The notes: generated from the letters alone by a model not told the origin. A stretch of DNA of 64,000 nucleotides from UBA4781 sp963674975 (GCA_963674975.1 OY771913.1:1-64000), one strand, 5' to 3'; shown: positions 44,705 to 54,966, numbered from the stretch's first letter. A program made the numbers and translations.

Positions 44705-45646
44705 ATGCAAAGTGCGTTGAAGAACTATAAAGTCATTTTTATGGGATCTCCCCAATTTGCGGTCCCTATTCTCTCGGAGATACACATGAATTGCACCCTT
44801 CAAACGGTGGTAACCCAACCTGATAAACCGACTGGACGGGGGAAAAAGATGGTTGCCTGTGCGGTAAAGCAGTTTGCAGTGGAGAGCCATATTCCGGTTT
44901 TAGAACCCAGAAAATTACGAAAAGAACCGGAGACCATTGAAAAACTGCAGGGTTATCAACCCGATCTCATTATCGTGGCTGCTTATGGACAGATCCTACC
45001 GGCTGTGGTTCTTGAAATTCCTCGATTTGGGTGCATCAATGTGCATGCTTCTCTGCTGCCGCGCTGGAGAGGGGCTTCACCCATTCAAGCTGCGATCCTG
45101 CATGGGGACTTGGAGAGCGGAGTAACCATTATGAAAATGGATCCGGGTATGGATACCGGTCCGATCTTGAAGGAAAGAGCGATTCCACTTGATCTTTCAG
45201 AAACCGAAGAAAGCCTGTCGGAAAAATTAAGCATGCTGGGGAAAGATCTTCTGATGGAGGTTCTCCCCGATTACCTTGATGGAAAGATCAGTGGTGAGCC
45301 ACAGGATGACGAAGAAGCTACCTATACTTCCTTGATCAAAAAAGAAGATGGGAAGCTAGACCTGAACGAGCCGGTGGAGATCCTTGAACGAAAGATCCGT
45401 GCGTTGAACCCGTGGCCGGGTACATTTCTAATGTGGAATGATGCCGCTTTGAAGGTGCTGGAAGCAGAGATATTTCCTGAAACAGCTCAACAGGTCGGAG
45501 AAAGAGGTATTTATCAAAAGTCCCCGATCATTGGCTGCGTGGGAGGTTCGTTGTTATTAAAAAAGGTTCAATTGCCCGGGAAAAAAGTCATTTCAGGGAA
45601 AGATTTTCTCAACGGAGCCAGAGATTGGGAGAGCAAGAAAATCTAA
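44705..45646 (+). CDS. fmt: Methionyl-tRNA formyltransferase
   Basis: 313 residues. IFMGSPQFAVPIL at the start, the catalytic NVHASLLPRWRGASPIQ loop near residue 108, and GMDTGPIL near 148 are the family markers, followed by a C-terminal OB-like tRNA-binding domain. It formylates Met-tRNA for translation initiation. The usual partner def is not adjacent. The ATG at 44705 has GGAAAGGATC upstream at about 15-20 bases, so the exact start is slightly uncertain. Confidence 0.95.
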   Translation: MQSALKNYKVIFMGSPQFAVPILSEIHMNCTLQTVVTQPDKPTGRGKKMVACAVKQFAVESHIPVLEPRKLRKEPETIEKLQGYQPDLIIVAAYGQILPAVVLEIPRFGCINVHASLLPRWRGASPIQAAILHGDLESGVTIMKMDPGMDTGPILKERAIPLDLSETEESLSEKLSMLGKDLLMEVLPDYLDGKISGEPQDDEEATYTSLIKKEDGKLDLNEPVEILERKIRALNPWPGTFLMWNDAALKVLEAEIFPETAQQVGERGIYQKSPIIGCVGGSLLLKKVQLPGKKVISGKDFLNGARDWESKKI

Positions 45647-45790
45647 ATTATTCGATTAATACTTTGTTTCAAAAAGAGTTACTAAATTTATAATAGATAA
45701 TAGTAAATATTCAAAAATGAGTTATAAAAAAGGAACAGAATGACAATAAAAATCACTGAAGGAATCGGTAAATAAGTGAAGGAGAAAATG

Positions 45791-47035
45791 ATGGAAAAGA
45801 ATTCAATTTGGCAAAAATTGCTGGCTTTCTTCCTATCGATTTTAGCGGCAGCGATCATTTTACCTGCCATCTTTGCGATACCATTGGAATTCTTGATCAT
45901 GAATGAATCGACCTATACTGCTCTATCAACCAACACGAGGCTGTTGGAGACCGGGCAGGAAGCGTTTTCTGGATATATCGCTGCTCAGTTGAATACACCG
46001 GGTGAAAATGAGAGCGTGCCTCCTATATTCTCAAACGAAGAGGTTTTGGTGCAGGGAATAAAACCATTCATTACATACGAATGGTTGAGTGCGGCATTTA
46101 CTGATGTCAGCTCCCAGCTTTTGCAGTTTTTTAATTTCAAGCAGCCGTTTGGAATTGTAGAGATCGACCTGAACGATATAAAAGAAAATGTTCTGAATGG
46201 TAAAGAGGATCTGGTAGAAAGCATATTGAATTCTTCAGCTCCATGCAGCAGCGCTGAGGTCAAACAGCTTACCTCGATGAACCTTTCGGTTCGGGAAATA
46301 CCGCTGTGCAACCCACCTGAAGAATTGAGAGCAAATGTTACTGCAGTAGTTTCCGATTATGTCGAGACGTTTCTATACAAGATTCCGGATGGATATCAGA
46401 TCAATGTTGAAGACGGCATACAAAACAGCATGACCAATCCTGTAGTATCTTACAGCCTCATTCGCTGGTTTTTCCGGATCATTCCGATTGTCTGGCTGGT
46501 GCTGTTAATACTGATCGGCATTTGCTTACGGAAAAATAGATCTGAAATGCGAACCTGGATTGGAAGACTGCTCACCATATCAGCTGCGATTTGCTTGATT
46601 TTGCTCCTGATATTGTTAATAGGATCAGAGCAGTTCACCGCATTGTTGATCAACCAGACACTCACTTCAGAGAACAGCGCTTTTGGAACGATATTGCTCA
46701 TTGCGCTTCAAGCGATCACCTATAAAGCATTAATCTGGATGGGAATAATTTCGATTGGTGTTTTCCTGGCAGGTTTTCTCATTCTTTTCTTCAATAAATG
46801 GAATGTTCAAAGGAAGATCGCTGCCGAGAGAAAACAGGAAGAAATCCAATATCAGAAAACTGCTGAAGAAATGATCGAAGCCAAGCAGGCAATGGCGGAA
46901 GCAGCGGAAGAAGAACCAATTCTAGACGAACCGGTAGAAGAGATAGAGGAACCAAAAGAGGAGAAAAAGGAAGAAACGGGTGCAAAGAAACCAGCCAAAA
47001 AGCCGGCTCGCAAAACAAAGAAAAAAGAAGAATAG
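45791..47035 (+). CDS. Integral membrane protein with basic tail, unknown function
   Basis: 414 residues from the second of two adjacent ATGs (45788 or 45791), with GGAG six bases upstream; the GTG at 45776 is not supported. An N-terminal helix (LLAFFLSILAAAIILPAIFAI) is followed by about 190 residues likely outside the membrane, including cysteines in SSAPCSSAEV and IPLCNPPEE. Three more helices lie near residues 220-345, and the last 60 residues are acidic then Lys/Ala-rich (AKKPARKTKKKEE), probably cytosolic. No family is recognised. A strong hairpin at 47062-47090 ends the unit. Confidence 0.78.
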   Translation: MEKNSIWQKLLAFFLSILAAAIILPAIFAIPLEFLIMNESTYTALSTNTRLLETGQEAFSGYIAAQLNTPGENESVPPIFSNEEVLVQGIKPFITYEWLSAAFTDVSSQLLQFFNFKQPFGIVEIDLNDIKENVLNGKEDLVESILNSSAPCSSAEVKQLTSMNLSVREIPLCNPPEELRANVTAVVSDYVETFLYKIPDGYQINVEDGIQNSMTNPVVSYSLIRWFFRIIPIVWLVLLILIGICLRKNRSEMRTWIGRLLTISAAICLILLLILLIGSEQFTALLINQTLTSENSAFGTILLIALQAITYKALIWMGIISIGVFLAGFLILFFNKWNVQRKIAAERKQEEIQYQKTAEEMIEAKQAMAEAAEEEPILDEPVEEIEEPKEEKKEETGAKKPAKKPARKTKKKEE

Positions 47036-47061
47036 TTTTTTCCTGTCGTTGAAAATATTTT

Positions 47062-47090
47062 TGAATGGTGGATTGAAAACCCACCATTCA
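47062..47090 (+). terminator. Terminator after the membrane protein gene
   Basis: TGAATGGTGG and CCACCATTCA pair around a nine-base loop, followed by TTATTTAATG. It lies between the membrane-protein gene and the convergent mutS. Confidence 0.75.
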
Positions 47091-47112
47091 TTATTTAATG
47101 CTAATGATGTGT

Positions 47113-47150
47113 TGGGGACGCACCCTGCCACTGCAATCAGGGGGACAGTC
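47113..47150 (-). repeat. REP-like imperfect repeat abutting the mutS stop
   Basis: TTGGGGACGCACCCTG ... CAGGGGGACAGTC has the G-rich GGGGAC boxes and partial inverted symmetry (CCCTG with CAGGG) of repetitive extragenic elements spread by REP-associated transposases. Only one copy is in the window, so repetitiveness cannot be shown. It ends right at the mutS stop codon. Confidence 0.35.
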
Positions 47151-49712
47151 TTACTTTGTAAATTTCCGCTTCCATTCGTATAGAATATTCAGCGCTTCAA
47201 TAGGAGTAAGCTGGTTGATGTCAACATCCTGCAGAGCTTTCTTGAGCGGATCTATTTCCTGGAATAGTGACGGTTGGTCAGATACCCCAATACCGGAACG
47301 CGTATGAGCATTCTCTTTTTCGAGCTGTCGCAGTATTTCAAAAGAGCGCATGATGATGCTCTGGGGCAGCCCGGCAAGTTGAGCCACATGGATGCCGTAA
47401 GAACGATCGGTACCGCCTTTGATGATCTTATAGAGGAAGACGACCGTGCCTTCTGATTCGGAGACAGCCACATTGTAGTTGGCAGCATGGGGCAGAGTAT
47501 CCCCAAGCTGGGTTAGTTCATGATAGTGGGTGGCAAAAAGGGTGCGTGAGCGCAGATCGGGGTGATTATGGATGTATTCAAGCACCGCCCAGGCAATGGA
47601 CAGTCCGTCATACGTGCTGGTTCCCCGACCGATCTCATCCAGAATAAGCAGACTTCTTGAGGATGCATTGTTCAGGATATTAGCCGTTTCGGTCATTTCA
47701 ACCATAAATGTTGACTGCCCGGCGTGGATCTCATCCTGCGCGCCGATGCGGGTAAAGATGCGGTCCACTACCCCAATAACGGCACTCTGTGCTGGAACGT
47801 AGCTCCCAATTTGAGCCAGCAGGATGATCAATGCGACCTGGCGTAGATAAGTGCTTTTTCCACTCATGTTGGGTCCGGTGATGATCCTGATAAATTCATC
47901 GTCCTTGAATTCCAGGTCATTGGGAACGAAGACACGCGCAAGTTGTGTTCTTTCCACAACGGGATGCCTGCCTTCCGTGATCTGAATGGATTTCTCATCG
48001 GTGATCACCGGTTTGCAGTACTTATTGCGAACCGCTGCTTCCGATAACCCAACAAAAACATCCAGCTCGGCAAGCGCTTGAGCAGTTGCCGTGATCTCAT
48101 CCACCGATGCGGCTATTTTCTGACAGAGGTCTTTGAACAGGTTTAACTCCAGTTTATGAATGCGCTCTTCTGCATTCAACACGATGGATTCATATTCTTT
48201 CATCTCCGGTGTGATAAAGCGTTCTCCATTGACCAGCGTTTGTTTGCGGATGTATTCTTTCGGAGCCTTAACCAAATAGCTGTTCGAAATTTCAATATAG
48301 TATCCAAAAACCTTGTTGTATCCAACCTTGAGTGATTTTATGCCGGTGCGCTCTTTTTCCGTTTTTTCGAGATTCGCGATCCACTGCTGCGCATCATGAG
48401 AAGAAGTATAGATGGTATCTAACTCTTCCGAATATCTTTTTTTAAAGATACCGGTATTCTGCAGGGTATTGGGTGGATCATCTGCAATCGCTTTTTTTAA
48501 CAGCTTCAGCATATCAGGACAGGTGTGGATGCGAGATGCCAGAGTCATGGCAGGTTCCGTCTGCTTATCAAGGAGGGAAACGACGTTTGGGATCACTTCA
48601 AGTGAACTACGGAGAGCCACCAGATCACGCGGCAGGGCATGCCCGGCTACAATGCGTGAAGAAATCCTTTCAAGATCGGAGATTTTTTTCAAGCTGCCCT
48701 GGAGCTCTTTCCGCAGCAGTCCATCTTGAACGAAAAAATCCACATAATTCAAACGCTCTCTGATCTTCTGTGGATCGATGAGAGGCTTATTCAACCAGCT
48801 GCGCATCAGTCTTTTTCCTACCGGGTTGACCGTAAAATCGATAACCGAGAGCAGGGAACCTTCTTCCTGCCCGTTGCGGATCGTTTCAGTAAGTTCCAGG
48901 TTACGCCGTGTTTCAGGGTCGAGGATCATGTAATCCTGGGTATGGTAGAAACGTACCCGTTTAATGGATTGCAGCGACTGCGGGTCGGTTTCATCCATAT
49001 ACTGGATGATGGCACCCGCGGCAGAGATGGCGCCGGTTTTATCTTTCAATCCAAACCCGTCCAGAGTGGCTACCTGAAAATTTTGCTGCAGCGCTTCCTG
49101 CGCTCGATTGAAGGTAAAGTACCAATCTTCTCGCGGGGTGCAGTGATACCGCTGCAGCTGTTTATCGGAAAGGCTCTTGGGTATGATCAATTCCGCCGGG
49201 TTAATACGTGCCAGTTCGGAATAAACAAGGTTGGTATGCCCATCGGTAAGCTCGGTGCAGAAAAACTCGCCGGTGGTGATATCGATATATGCCAGTCCCG
49301 TTTTCTCGGCGAAAGGGAAAATAGCTGCCAGGTAATTATTGACTCCTGCTTTCAGAAAGGAGGATTCGATCAGGGTTCCGGGAGTGATGATCCGAACCAC
49401 TTCGCGTGGAAACAGCCCTCGTTTGGGTTGTTCCCCGATCTGTTCGCATATTGCCACATGGTAGCCCTTGTTGATCAATCGGGAAATATAATTTTCGGCT
49501 GCGTGATAGGGTATGCCTGCCATAGGAACTTTGGCGCCCTTGGCAACACGGCGCCCGGTGAGCACAAGATCCAATTCTCGGGAGGTGATCTCCGCGTCAT
49601 GATCAAAGGTCTCATAAAAATCACCAAGGCGGAAAAACAGGATCGCATCCGGATATTGTCTTTTGATATCCAGATACTGCTGTCGGATGGGTGTTAGATC
49701 AGATTTGCTCAT
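47151..49712 (-). CDS. mutS: DNA mismatch repair protein MutS
   Basis: 853 residues, full length. Mismatch-reading motif GDFYETF (Phe-X-Glu) near residue 30, connector and lever domains, then the ATPase with Walker A GPNMSGKSTYLRQVAL near residue 617, DEIGRGTSTYDGLSIAW and the C-terminal ATHYHELTQL. It binds base mismatches as a dimer and starts repair with MutL, which is not here. The ATG at 49712 lies 12 bases after the scpA stop, so the two genes are one minus-strand operon. Confidence 0.97.
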   Translation of the reverse strand: MSKSDLTPIRQQYLDIKRQYPDAILFFRLGDFYETFDHDAEITSRELDLVLTGRRVAKGAKVPMAGIPYHAAENYISRLINKGYHVAICEQIGEQPKRGLFPREVVRIITPGTLIESSFLKAGVNNYLAAIFPFAEKTGLAYIDITTGEFFCTELTDGHTNLVYSELARINPAELIIPKSLSDKQLQRYHCTPREDWYFTFNRAQEALQQNFQVATLDGFGLKDKTGAISAAGAIIQYMDETDPQSLQSIKRVRFYHTQDYMILDPETRRNLELTETIRNGQEEGSLLSVIDFTVNPVGKRLMRSWLNKPLIDPQKIRERLNYVDFFVQDGLLRKELQGSLKKISDLERISSRIVAGHALPRDLVALRSSLEVIPNVVSLLDKQTEPAMTLASRIHTCPDMLKLLKKAIADDPPNTLQNTGIFKKRYSEELDTIYTSSHDAQQWIANLEKTEKERTGIKSLKVGYNKVFGYYIEISNSYLVKAPKEYIRKQTLVNGERFITPEMKEYESIVLNAEERIHKLELNLFKDLCQKIAASVDEITATAQALAELDVFVGLSEAAVRNKYCKPVITDEKSIQITEGRHPVVERTQLARVFVPNDLEFKDDEFIRIITGPNMSGKSTYLRQVALIILLAQIGSYVPAQSAVIGVVDRIFTRIGAQDEIHAGQSTFMVEMTETANILNNASSRSLLILDEIGRGTSTYDGLSIAWAVLEYIHNHPDLRSRTLFATHYHELTQLGDTLPHAANYNVAVSESEGTVVFLYKIIKGGTDRSYGIHVAQLAGLPQSIIMRSFEILRQLEKENAHTRSGIGVSDQPSLFQEIDPLKKALQDVDINQLTPIEALNILYEWKRKFTK

Positions 49713-49724
49713 AAAACTACTGCA

Positions 49725-50492
49725 CTAGAATTCAGTTTCTATTTCTGCATCCATTTCCCCAATGGAATCCAGATCGATCTCCCCGAACAATTCTGGCTGA
49801 GATGCCTCGATCAGGTGGTTTTTGATCAACTCTAGAAGTGCCAGAAAGGTCACGATGACCTCAAGCTTGGTATTCTTATCTGTCAGCGAGGAGAACCTGG
49901 TATGTGAAAGAACACTAAACTGCTTCATGATCGTGGCAATACGATTCTTAAGTGTGATGGTTGAGATGGTAACAATATCTTCGATCGGAGAATATTGTTC
50001 CTTGGTAATAAGCAGATCACGATAGATCTCTACCAGATCGCTAACTGAAAGATCGGTCAGGTCCAGTACTTCAGGAAGCCGGGGAGGGGGCGCATCACGG
50101 AAATACGTTCGTAAATTTCTCGCTTCACGATCACGGAGCCAGAATCCGGCATTTTTGAATTTTTTATATTCGATCAGCTGCTGTACAAGGTCGGCACTGC
50201 CTTCGATTTCAAGTTCCCCGATCTCACTCGCTTCCGCCGGCAGCAAGATCTTTGATTTGATCAGCACCAGCTGGGCAGCGATCACCAGAAAAGCGGAGAC
50301 TTCAAGCGGATCGCGATTGGTGATCAATTTGAGATGTTCCAGATATTGATCGGTCACTTTTGCCAGAGAAAGCTGGGTGATATCCAATTGCTCTTTTTCA
50401 ATGAGCTGCAGCAGCAGGTCAAGAGGACCTTCGAAGACATCGGTCTCGATGGTGTATTTGCTGGCAGCTTGTTTGAGGAAAGGAATTTCCAT
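49725..50492 (-). CDS. scpA: Segregation and condensation protein A (kleisin)
   Basis: 255 residues of the ScpA kleisin family. N-terminal VFEGPLDLLLQLIEKEQLDI and AAQLVLIKSKILLP are diagnostic; the C-terminal winged-helix part includes VTFLALLELIKNHLI and an acidic end. ScpA bridges the heads of SMC dimers in chromosome condensation. smc itself is the second gene of the divergent operon starting 97 bases away, while scpB, which often follows scpA, is absent here. Confidence 0.95.
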   Translation of the reverse strand: MEIPFLKQAASKYTIETDVFEGPLDLLLQLIEKEQLDITQLSLAKVTDQYLEHLKLITNRDPLEVSAFLVIAAQLVLIKSKILLPAEASEIGELEIEGSADLVQQLIEYKKFKNAGFWLRDREARNLRTYFRDAPPPRLPEVLDLTDLSVSDLVEIYRDLLITKEQYSPIEDIVTISTITLKNRIATIMKQFSVLSHTRFSSLTDKNTKLEVIVTFLALLELIKNHLIEASQPELFGEIDLDSIGEMDAEIETEF

Positions 50493-50588
50493 GGACTAAA
50501 TTATAGCAGGGGGTTTCTGATTAGCAATAGTGATTATGAAATAGTACAATAAAGAAATATAATTATGCTTTTATCTCGGAGGAAAGTA

Positions 50589-51302
50589 TTGAAAGATTTA
50601 TTAGAATTTGTTCCTGAACATCCAAAAGAACTTGAAAAACGTCTGGGACTGGAGTTTAATAATATACTTTTATTGATCAGAGCACTTACACACCGTTCGT
50701 ACTTAAATGAAAATCCAGAGGCAATTGAAGATAATGAGCGTCTGGAATTTTTAGGTGATGCTGTACTCGACTTTTTAGTTGGAGAGTGGCTGTATGAAAG
50801 ATATCCGGAGATGCCTGAGGGTGATCTGACTCAAATGCGATCTGCTCTTGTTCAGACGGAAGAATTGGCTGATTTTGCCCGCTATATCCACCTGGGAAAT
50901 GCGCTTCGCCTGGGAAAAGGCGAGATAAAAACCGGTGGAAGAGTACGCAGCAGCCTGCTGTGCGATGCTTTTGAAGCGTTGATCGGTGCCATCTATCTAG
51001 ATCAGGGATTGCCAACCATTCGTACATTTTTGAGTCCTTTACTCAATACGGCAGTAGAGGATATTATTGAGACACACAAAAATGAAGATCCGAAATCAAA
51101 GCTGCAGGAATGGTCGCAATCGCTTGGCTATCCTCCTCCTAAGTATGTTACATTAAAAGCGTCTGGACCTGATCACTCGAAATTATTTGAAGTAGAAGTA
51201 TATATTAATAAAAAGTCGTATGCTCGAGGGAGCGGCAAAAGCAAACAAGCTGCAGAAAAAGACGCTGCGAAAAAAGCACTAGAGAGGATTTATCAGGAAT
51301 AA
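50589..51302 (+). CDS. rnc: Ribonuclease III
   Basis: 237 residues from TTG 50589, chosen because GGAGG (50578-50582) lies six bases upstream; the ATG at 50565 would place that sequence inside the gene and has no ribosome site of its own. The catalytic domain has NERLEFLGDAVLDFLVGEWL and CDAFEALIGAIYLD with intact acidic residues; the C-terminal double-stranded RNA-binding domain reads DPKSKLQEWSQSLGYPPPKY ... SKQAAEKDAAKKAL. It processes rRNA and other double-stranded RNA. smc starts seven bases after its stop. Confidence 0.95.
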   Translation: MKDLLEFVPEHPKELEKRLGLEFNNILLLIRALTHRSYLNENPEAIEDNERLEFLGDAVLDFLVGEWLYERYPEMPEGDLTQMRSALVQTEELADFARYIHLGNALRLGKGEIKTGGRVRSSLLCDAFEALIGAIYLDQGLPTIRTFLSPLLNTAVEDIIETHKNEDPKSKLQEWSQSLGYPPPKYVTLKASGPDHSKLFEVEVYINKKSYARGSGKSKQAAEKDAAKKALERIYQE

Positions 51303-51309
51303 CAGCCGA

Positions 51310-54300
51310 ATGATTCAAAAACTAGAAGCCCTAGAACTGCATGGTTACAAGACGTTTGCTGCCAAGACGCTATTTGCATTCCCGGACAAGATCACCGCGG
51401 TAGTCGGTCCCAATGGATCGGGGAAATCGAACATTGCCGACTCGATCCGCTGGGTGCTGGGGGAACAGGCTTACAGTCTTCTGCGTGGAAAAAAAACAGA
51501 AGATATGATCTATTCCGGATCAACCCAGCGATCCAAAATGTCGATGGCATCTGCCACCATTCGATTTAATAATGATGATGGATGGCTGCCTATTGATTAC
51601 GATGTAGTGAGTATTACACGCAGGGCATACCGCAGCGGTGAGAATGAATATCTCATCAATGAAAAGAGAGTACGCCTGCGTGATATTCAAGAACTGCTTT
51701 CCAATTCGGGATTAGCAGAACGAACGTATACGATCATCGGGCAGGGTCTGGTTGATTCTGCGCTTTCTTTGAAACCGCAAGACCGCCGATTGTTCTTTGA
51801 GGAGGCAGCCGGCATCCGTTTATTCCGTGCACGCCGCGAAGAGGCGATCCGAAAGCTGGATAAGACCCTTGAAAACATGGACCGGGTGAAAGATATCCTT
51901 TATGAGATCCGCCCGCGCATCAAGCGGCTTGAAAAACAGGTGGAACGGTCCAAAGAATATAACCGTATCAATGCTGATCTGCAGTTGCTGTTGAAAGATT
52001 GGTATGGCTACCGCTGGAATCTTCTGCAGAAAAATTACCGCGAGTCTTTTGACGCAAAGACCAGAAAAGAAGCGGACCTGAATAATGTGCGCATGAATGT
52101 GCTTACCGGCGATGAAGAAATTTCTACAAAAAGAAAAGTTCTTCAAGAAAAACGAGAAGCACTGTCACTTTTGAATAATGAATTTACCGAACTGCAGAGC
52201 GAGAAAGAAAAGATCAATCGCGAGCTTGCCATCATCAACGAACGCTTCAAGGGGTATGAGGACCAGCGAGATTCTCTTCGTTCTTCCATGACCTATGCAG
52301 AAGAGGAATTGAAGGGACGGCTGGAGCAAAAAGAAGACCTTCAAACCAAGCATCTCGAACAGGAGAAAAACCTCGAAAGCATTCAGGATGAATTAAACAT
52401 GCTGCAGAAATCCCTGGATCAAAAGAAAGATGACCTTGGAAAGCTGCATGCACAAATCAATGAAATTCAGCAGAAAAAGCTGGAAATCGATAAAAGTATT
52501 GCAGGAGATCAGGCAAAAAGCGCTGACCTGGAAACACGTGCTGAAATTTTAATCAAGCGACGTACTGAATTAGATGAAACGATCAAAACTCAGAATGCTC
52601 AGTATCAGGAGATGACGGAAAAGATTGGTGATACTCAAACGCTGTTTGATCAGAAACAAGCTCAAGTGGATCAAGAACACGAAGAACTTCGAAGTTTAGA
52701 CGATGAAAAAGAAAAGATCAGCAAAGAGATCGATAGGATCCAAAGTTCGCTGCAGAAAAATAAGAATGATCTGGCTACCAGAGAAACACAGTTGAATCTT
52801 CTGGTTACGGCGAAGAAGAACCTGGAAGGATTCAAGACCGGTACGAAGAAACTGTTGAACACCATTCAAGAGAAGAAAGTGAAAGGTACGATCGAGCTTT
52901 TGCTCTCCTGTATTAAAGTAGAAAGTGGTTATGAAAAAGCAGTCGCAGCAGTTCTGGGTGATGCCACAGAAGGTTTGGTGCTGGATCGTACGATGGATCT
53001 GAAAGGCATCTTATCCCTTATCCGGGAAGCCGGAGAATCTCATTCGATCCTGATCCCCCAATCATATATACGGTCAGAGAAAGCGGGACCGGTGAAAAAA
53101 CTTTCCGGCTGCCGTTCAGCGCTGGATTTCGTTCAGGCAGCACCGGAATACCGATCCATTTTGGAGATATTCTTTGCGGATACGTATATTCTGGAAGAAC
53201 AGGGTGAACTGGAACAGGTTTTAAAGAATTTAGAGTCCGATCAAAAAATAGTCATGAAAGACGGCAGCATCTTCTATGGAAACGGCATTATTTCGATAGG
53301 CGGTGCAAACAGCGAATTCATTTTTAAACGCGAAAAAGAGATCGAGGATCTTCAGCAGTCAATAGAGGACCTGCATAGAAAAGTTGCGGATATCCAGAAA
53401 ACGGAAGAAGATCAGAAAAGTACACTCCTTGAAATCGAGCAAAAAGCTGCATCCGTACAGAAAAAAATCATTTCCTCAGAAGAAGAGCTAAAAACTGTCC
53501 AATCTGCTTTGAAAGAACTGCAGGATAAACAGGCAGATGCTGCACAAGATATTCGCTTGAATAAACAGCTGGTTGCCAAACTCCTTGCTGATATTCAGGA
53601 AGCGATTGACACCAAGAATAAGATCAAGGTTTCTCTCAAAGAATTCCAATCTCAATCACAGTCATGCAATGCAGAAATCGAAGCCTTGAAGAAACAGACG
53701 GCAGTGATCTCATTGGATGAGTTAAACCAGGACCTGTATCAGAAGAAAACAGAACATGCCGTGGTGCAGGAAAGTTTTCAGAGTTCAAAGAATCGTCTGC
53801 AGGATGCACTGCATCTGATCTCAAGTCTTGAAACACAGTGTAAAGATTACCGTGAAAAGCTGGATAACCTTGAGAATCAGCATACAGAATTAATGAGCAG
53901 ATATTCCGCTGATACAAAGCGCGATGAAGAATTAAATTCACAAATCGATACCTTGAATGAGAAGATCGCTCCTGTTGAAAAAGAGATCGCATCTATCAAT
54001 GATGAGATAGATAAACAACAGGTATCTGCTGAAAACTTACGCAAAAACCAGACTATTATTGAACGACATTTTATCCAGCTGGAAATGCAGGTTGACAAAG
54101 TAAAAAACCAGATGGAAACCCTGAAAGAACGTATTTCTGATGATTTTGGATTGGTATCATTTGATTATGAGCCGGAGATCAGCGGACCTAAACCATTGCC
54201 AATCGATGGCATGGTGGCGAATCTACCGAAGATAACCCAGATCCCTGAAAATCTTGAAGAACAGATCAAGAACTTAAAATCATCCATTCGCAGAATGGGA

Positions 54301-54912
54301 GCGGTGAACCCGGAAGCGGAAAAAGAATTCAAAGAAGAAAGTGAGCGGTATGATTTTCTTACCTCACAAATGAGCGATCTTGAGAAAGCTGAAAGTGACC
54401 TGCGTAAAGTGGTGGTAGAACTGGAAGAGATCATCAAGAGCAAATTCAAAGATACGTTTACAGCCGTCAATCAAGAGTTCTCTGAGATTTTTAAACAGTT
54501 ATTTGGTGGAGGAAGTGCAAAACTGGTCATTGAAGATGAAGAAAACATCACTGAAACAGGTATTGAGATCGAAGCCACGCTGCCCGGAAAAAGGAAGCAG
54601 GAGCTGGCATTGCTTTCAGGTGGTGAAAGAAGCCTGACAGCCATCGCGTTGATTTTCTCCCTTTTGAAAATTTCCCCCACGCCATTTTGTGTTCTGGATG
54701 AAGTGGATGCTATGCTGGATGAATCCAACGTATTAAGGCTGGGGCAGTTGATGACGGAGTTGAGTGATAAAACGCAGTTCATTGTTATCACACATAACCG
54801 CAATACGGTGCAGCTGGCGAATGTTATTTATGGGGTAACGATGGGACGAGATTCTGCCAGTCAGGTGATCAGTTTGAAACTGGAAGAAGTCACCGACGAA
54901 ATGGTGGATTAA
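51310..54912 (+). CDS. smc: Chromosome segregation protein SMC
   Basis: 1,200 residues. Head N-half with Walker A GPNGSGKS (33-40), two long coiled coils, a hinge at about 505-650 (GTIELLLSCIKVESGYEKAV ... GNGIISIGG), then the C-half with ABC signature LSGGERS at 1102 and Walker B CVLDEVDAMLDE near 1130. It is the ATPase of the bacterial condensin; the kleisin scpA is encoded divergently next to rnc. Full length, in one transcript with rnc. A strong terminator follows. Confidence 0.98.
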   Translation: MIQKLEALELHGYKTFAAKTLFAFPDKITAVVGPNGSGKSNIADSIRWVLGEQAYSLLRGKKTEDMIYSGSTQRSKMSMASATIRFNNDDGWLPIDYDVVSITRRAYRSGENEYLINEKRVRLRDIQELLSNSGLAERTYTIIGQGLVDSALSLKPQDRRLFFEEAAGIRLFRARREEAIRKLDKTLENMDRVKDILYEIRPRIKRLEKQVERSKEYNRINADLQLLLKDWYGYRWNLLQKNYRESFDAKTRKEADLNNVRMNVLTGDEEISTKRKVLQEKREALSLLNNEFTELQSEKEKINRELAIINERFKGYEDQRDSLRSSMTYAEEELKGRLEQKEDLQTKHLEQEKNLESIQDELNMLQKSLDQKKDDLGKLHAQINEIQQKKLEIDKSIAGDQAKSADLETRAEILIKRRTELDETIKTQNAQYQEMTEKIGDTQTLFDQKQAQVDQEHEELRSLDDEKEKISKEIDRIQSSLQKNKNDLATRETQLNLLVTAKKNLEGFKTGTKKLLNTIQEKKVKGTIELLLSCIKVESGYEKAVAAVLGDATEGLVLDRTMDLKGILSLIREAGESHSILIPQSYIRSEKAGPVKKLSGCRSALDFVQAAPEYRSILEIFFADTYILEEQGELEQVLKNLESDQKIVMKDGSIFYGNGIISIGGANSEFIFKREKEIEDLQQSIEDLHRKVADIQKTEEDQKSTLLEIEQKAASVQKKIISSEEELKTVQSALKELQDKQADAAQDIRLNKQLVAKLLADIQEAIDTKNKIKVSLKEFQSQSQSCNAEIEALKKQTAVISLDELNQDLYQKKTEHAVVQESFQSSKNRLQDALHLISSLETQCKDYREKLDNLENQHTELMSRYSADTKRDEELNSQIDTLNEKIAPVEKEIASINDEIDKQQVSAENLRKNQTIIERHFIQLEMQVDKVKNQMETLKERISDDFGLVSFDYEPEISGPKPLPIDGMVANLPKITQIPENLEEQIKNLKSSIRRMGAVNPEAEKEFKEESERYDFLTSQMSDLEKAESDLRKVVVELEEIIKSKFKDTFTAVNQEFSEIFKQLFGGGSAKLVIEDEENITETGIEIEATLPGKRKQELALLSGGERSLTAIALIFSLLKISPTPFCVLDEVDAMLDESNVLRLGQLMTELSDKTQFIVITHNRNTVQLANVIYGVTMGRDSASQVISLKLEEVTDEMVD

Positions 54913-54915
54913 AAG

Positions 54916-54947
54916 AAAAGGAGTTGGAAATTTCCAACTCCTTTTTT
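54916..54947. terminator. Bidirectional terminator after smc
   Basis: AAAAGGAGTTGGAAA pairs with TTTCCAACTCCTTTT with no unpaired loop base; A and T runs on either side let it serve smc and the convergent PPIase gene. Confidence 0.93.
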
Positions 54948-54966
54948 GATCGTATTACTCGGTAGT

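Noticed and set aside
48726..49697. A 323-codon open frame on the plus strand
   Set aside because: It is wholly antisense to mutS, whose motifs are intact, and shows no recognisable domain or ribosome site.
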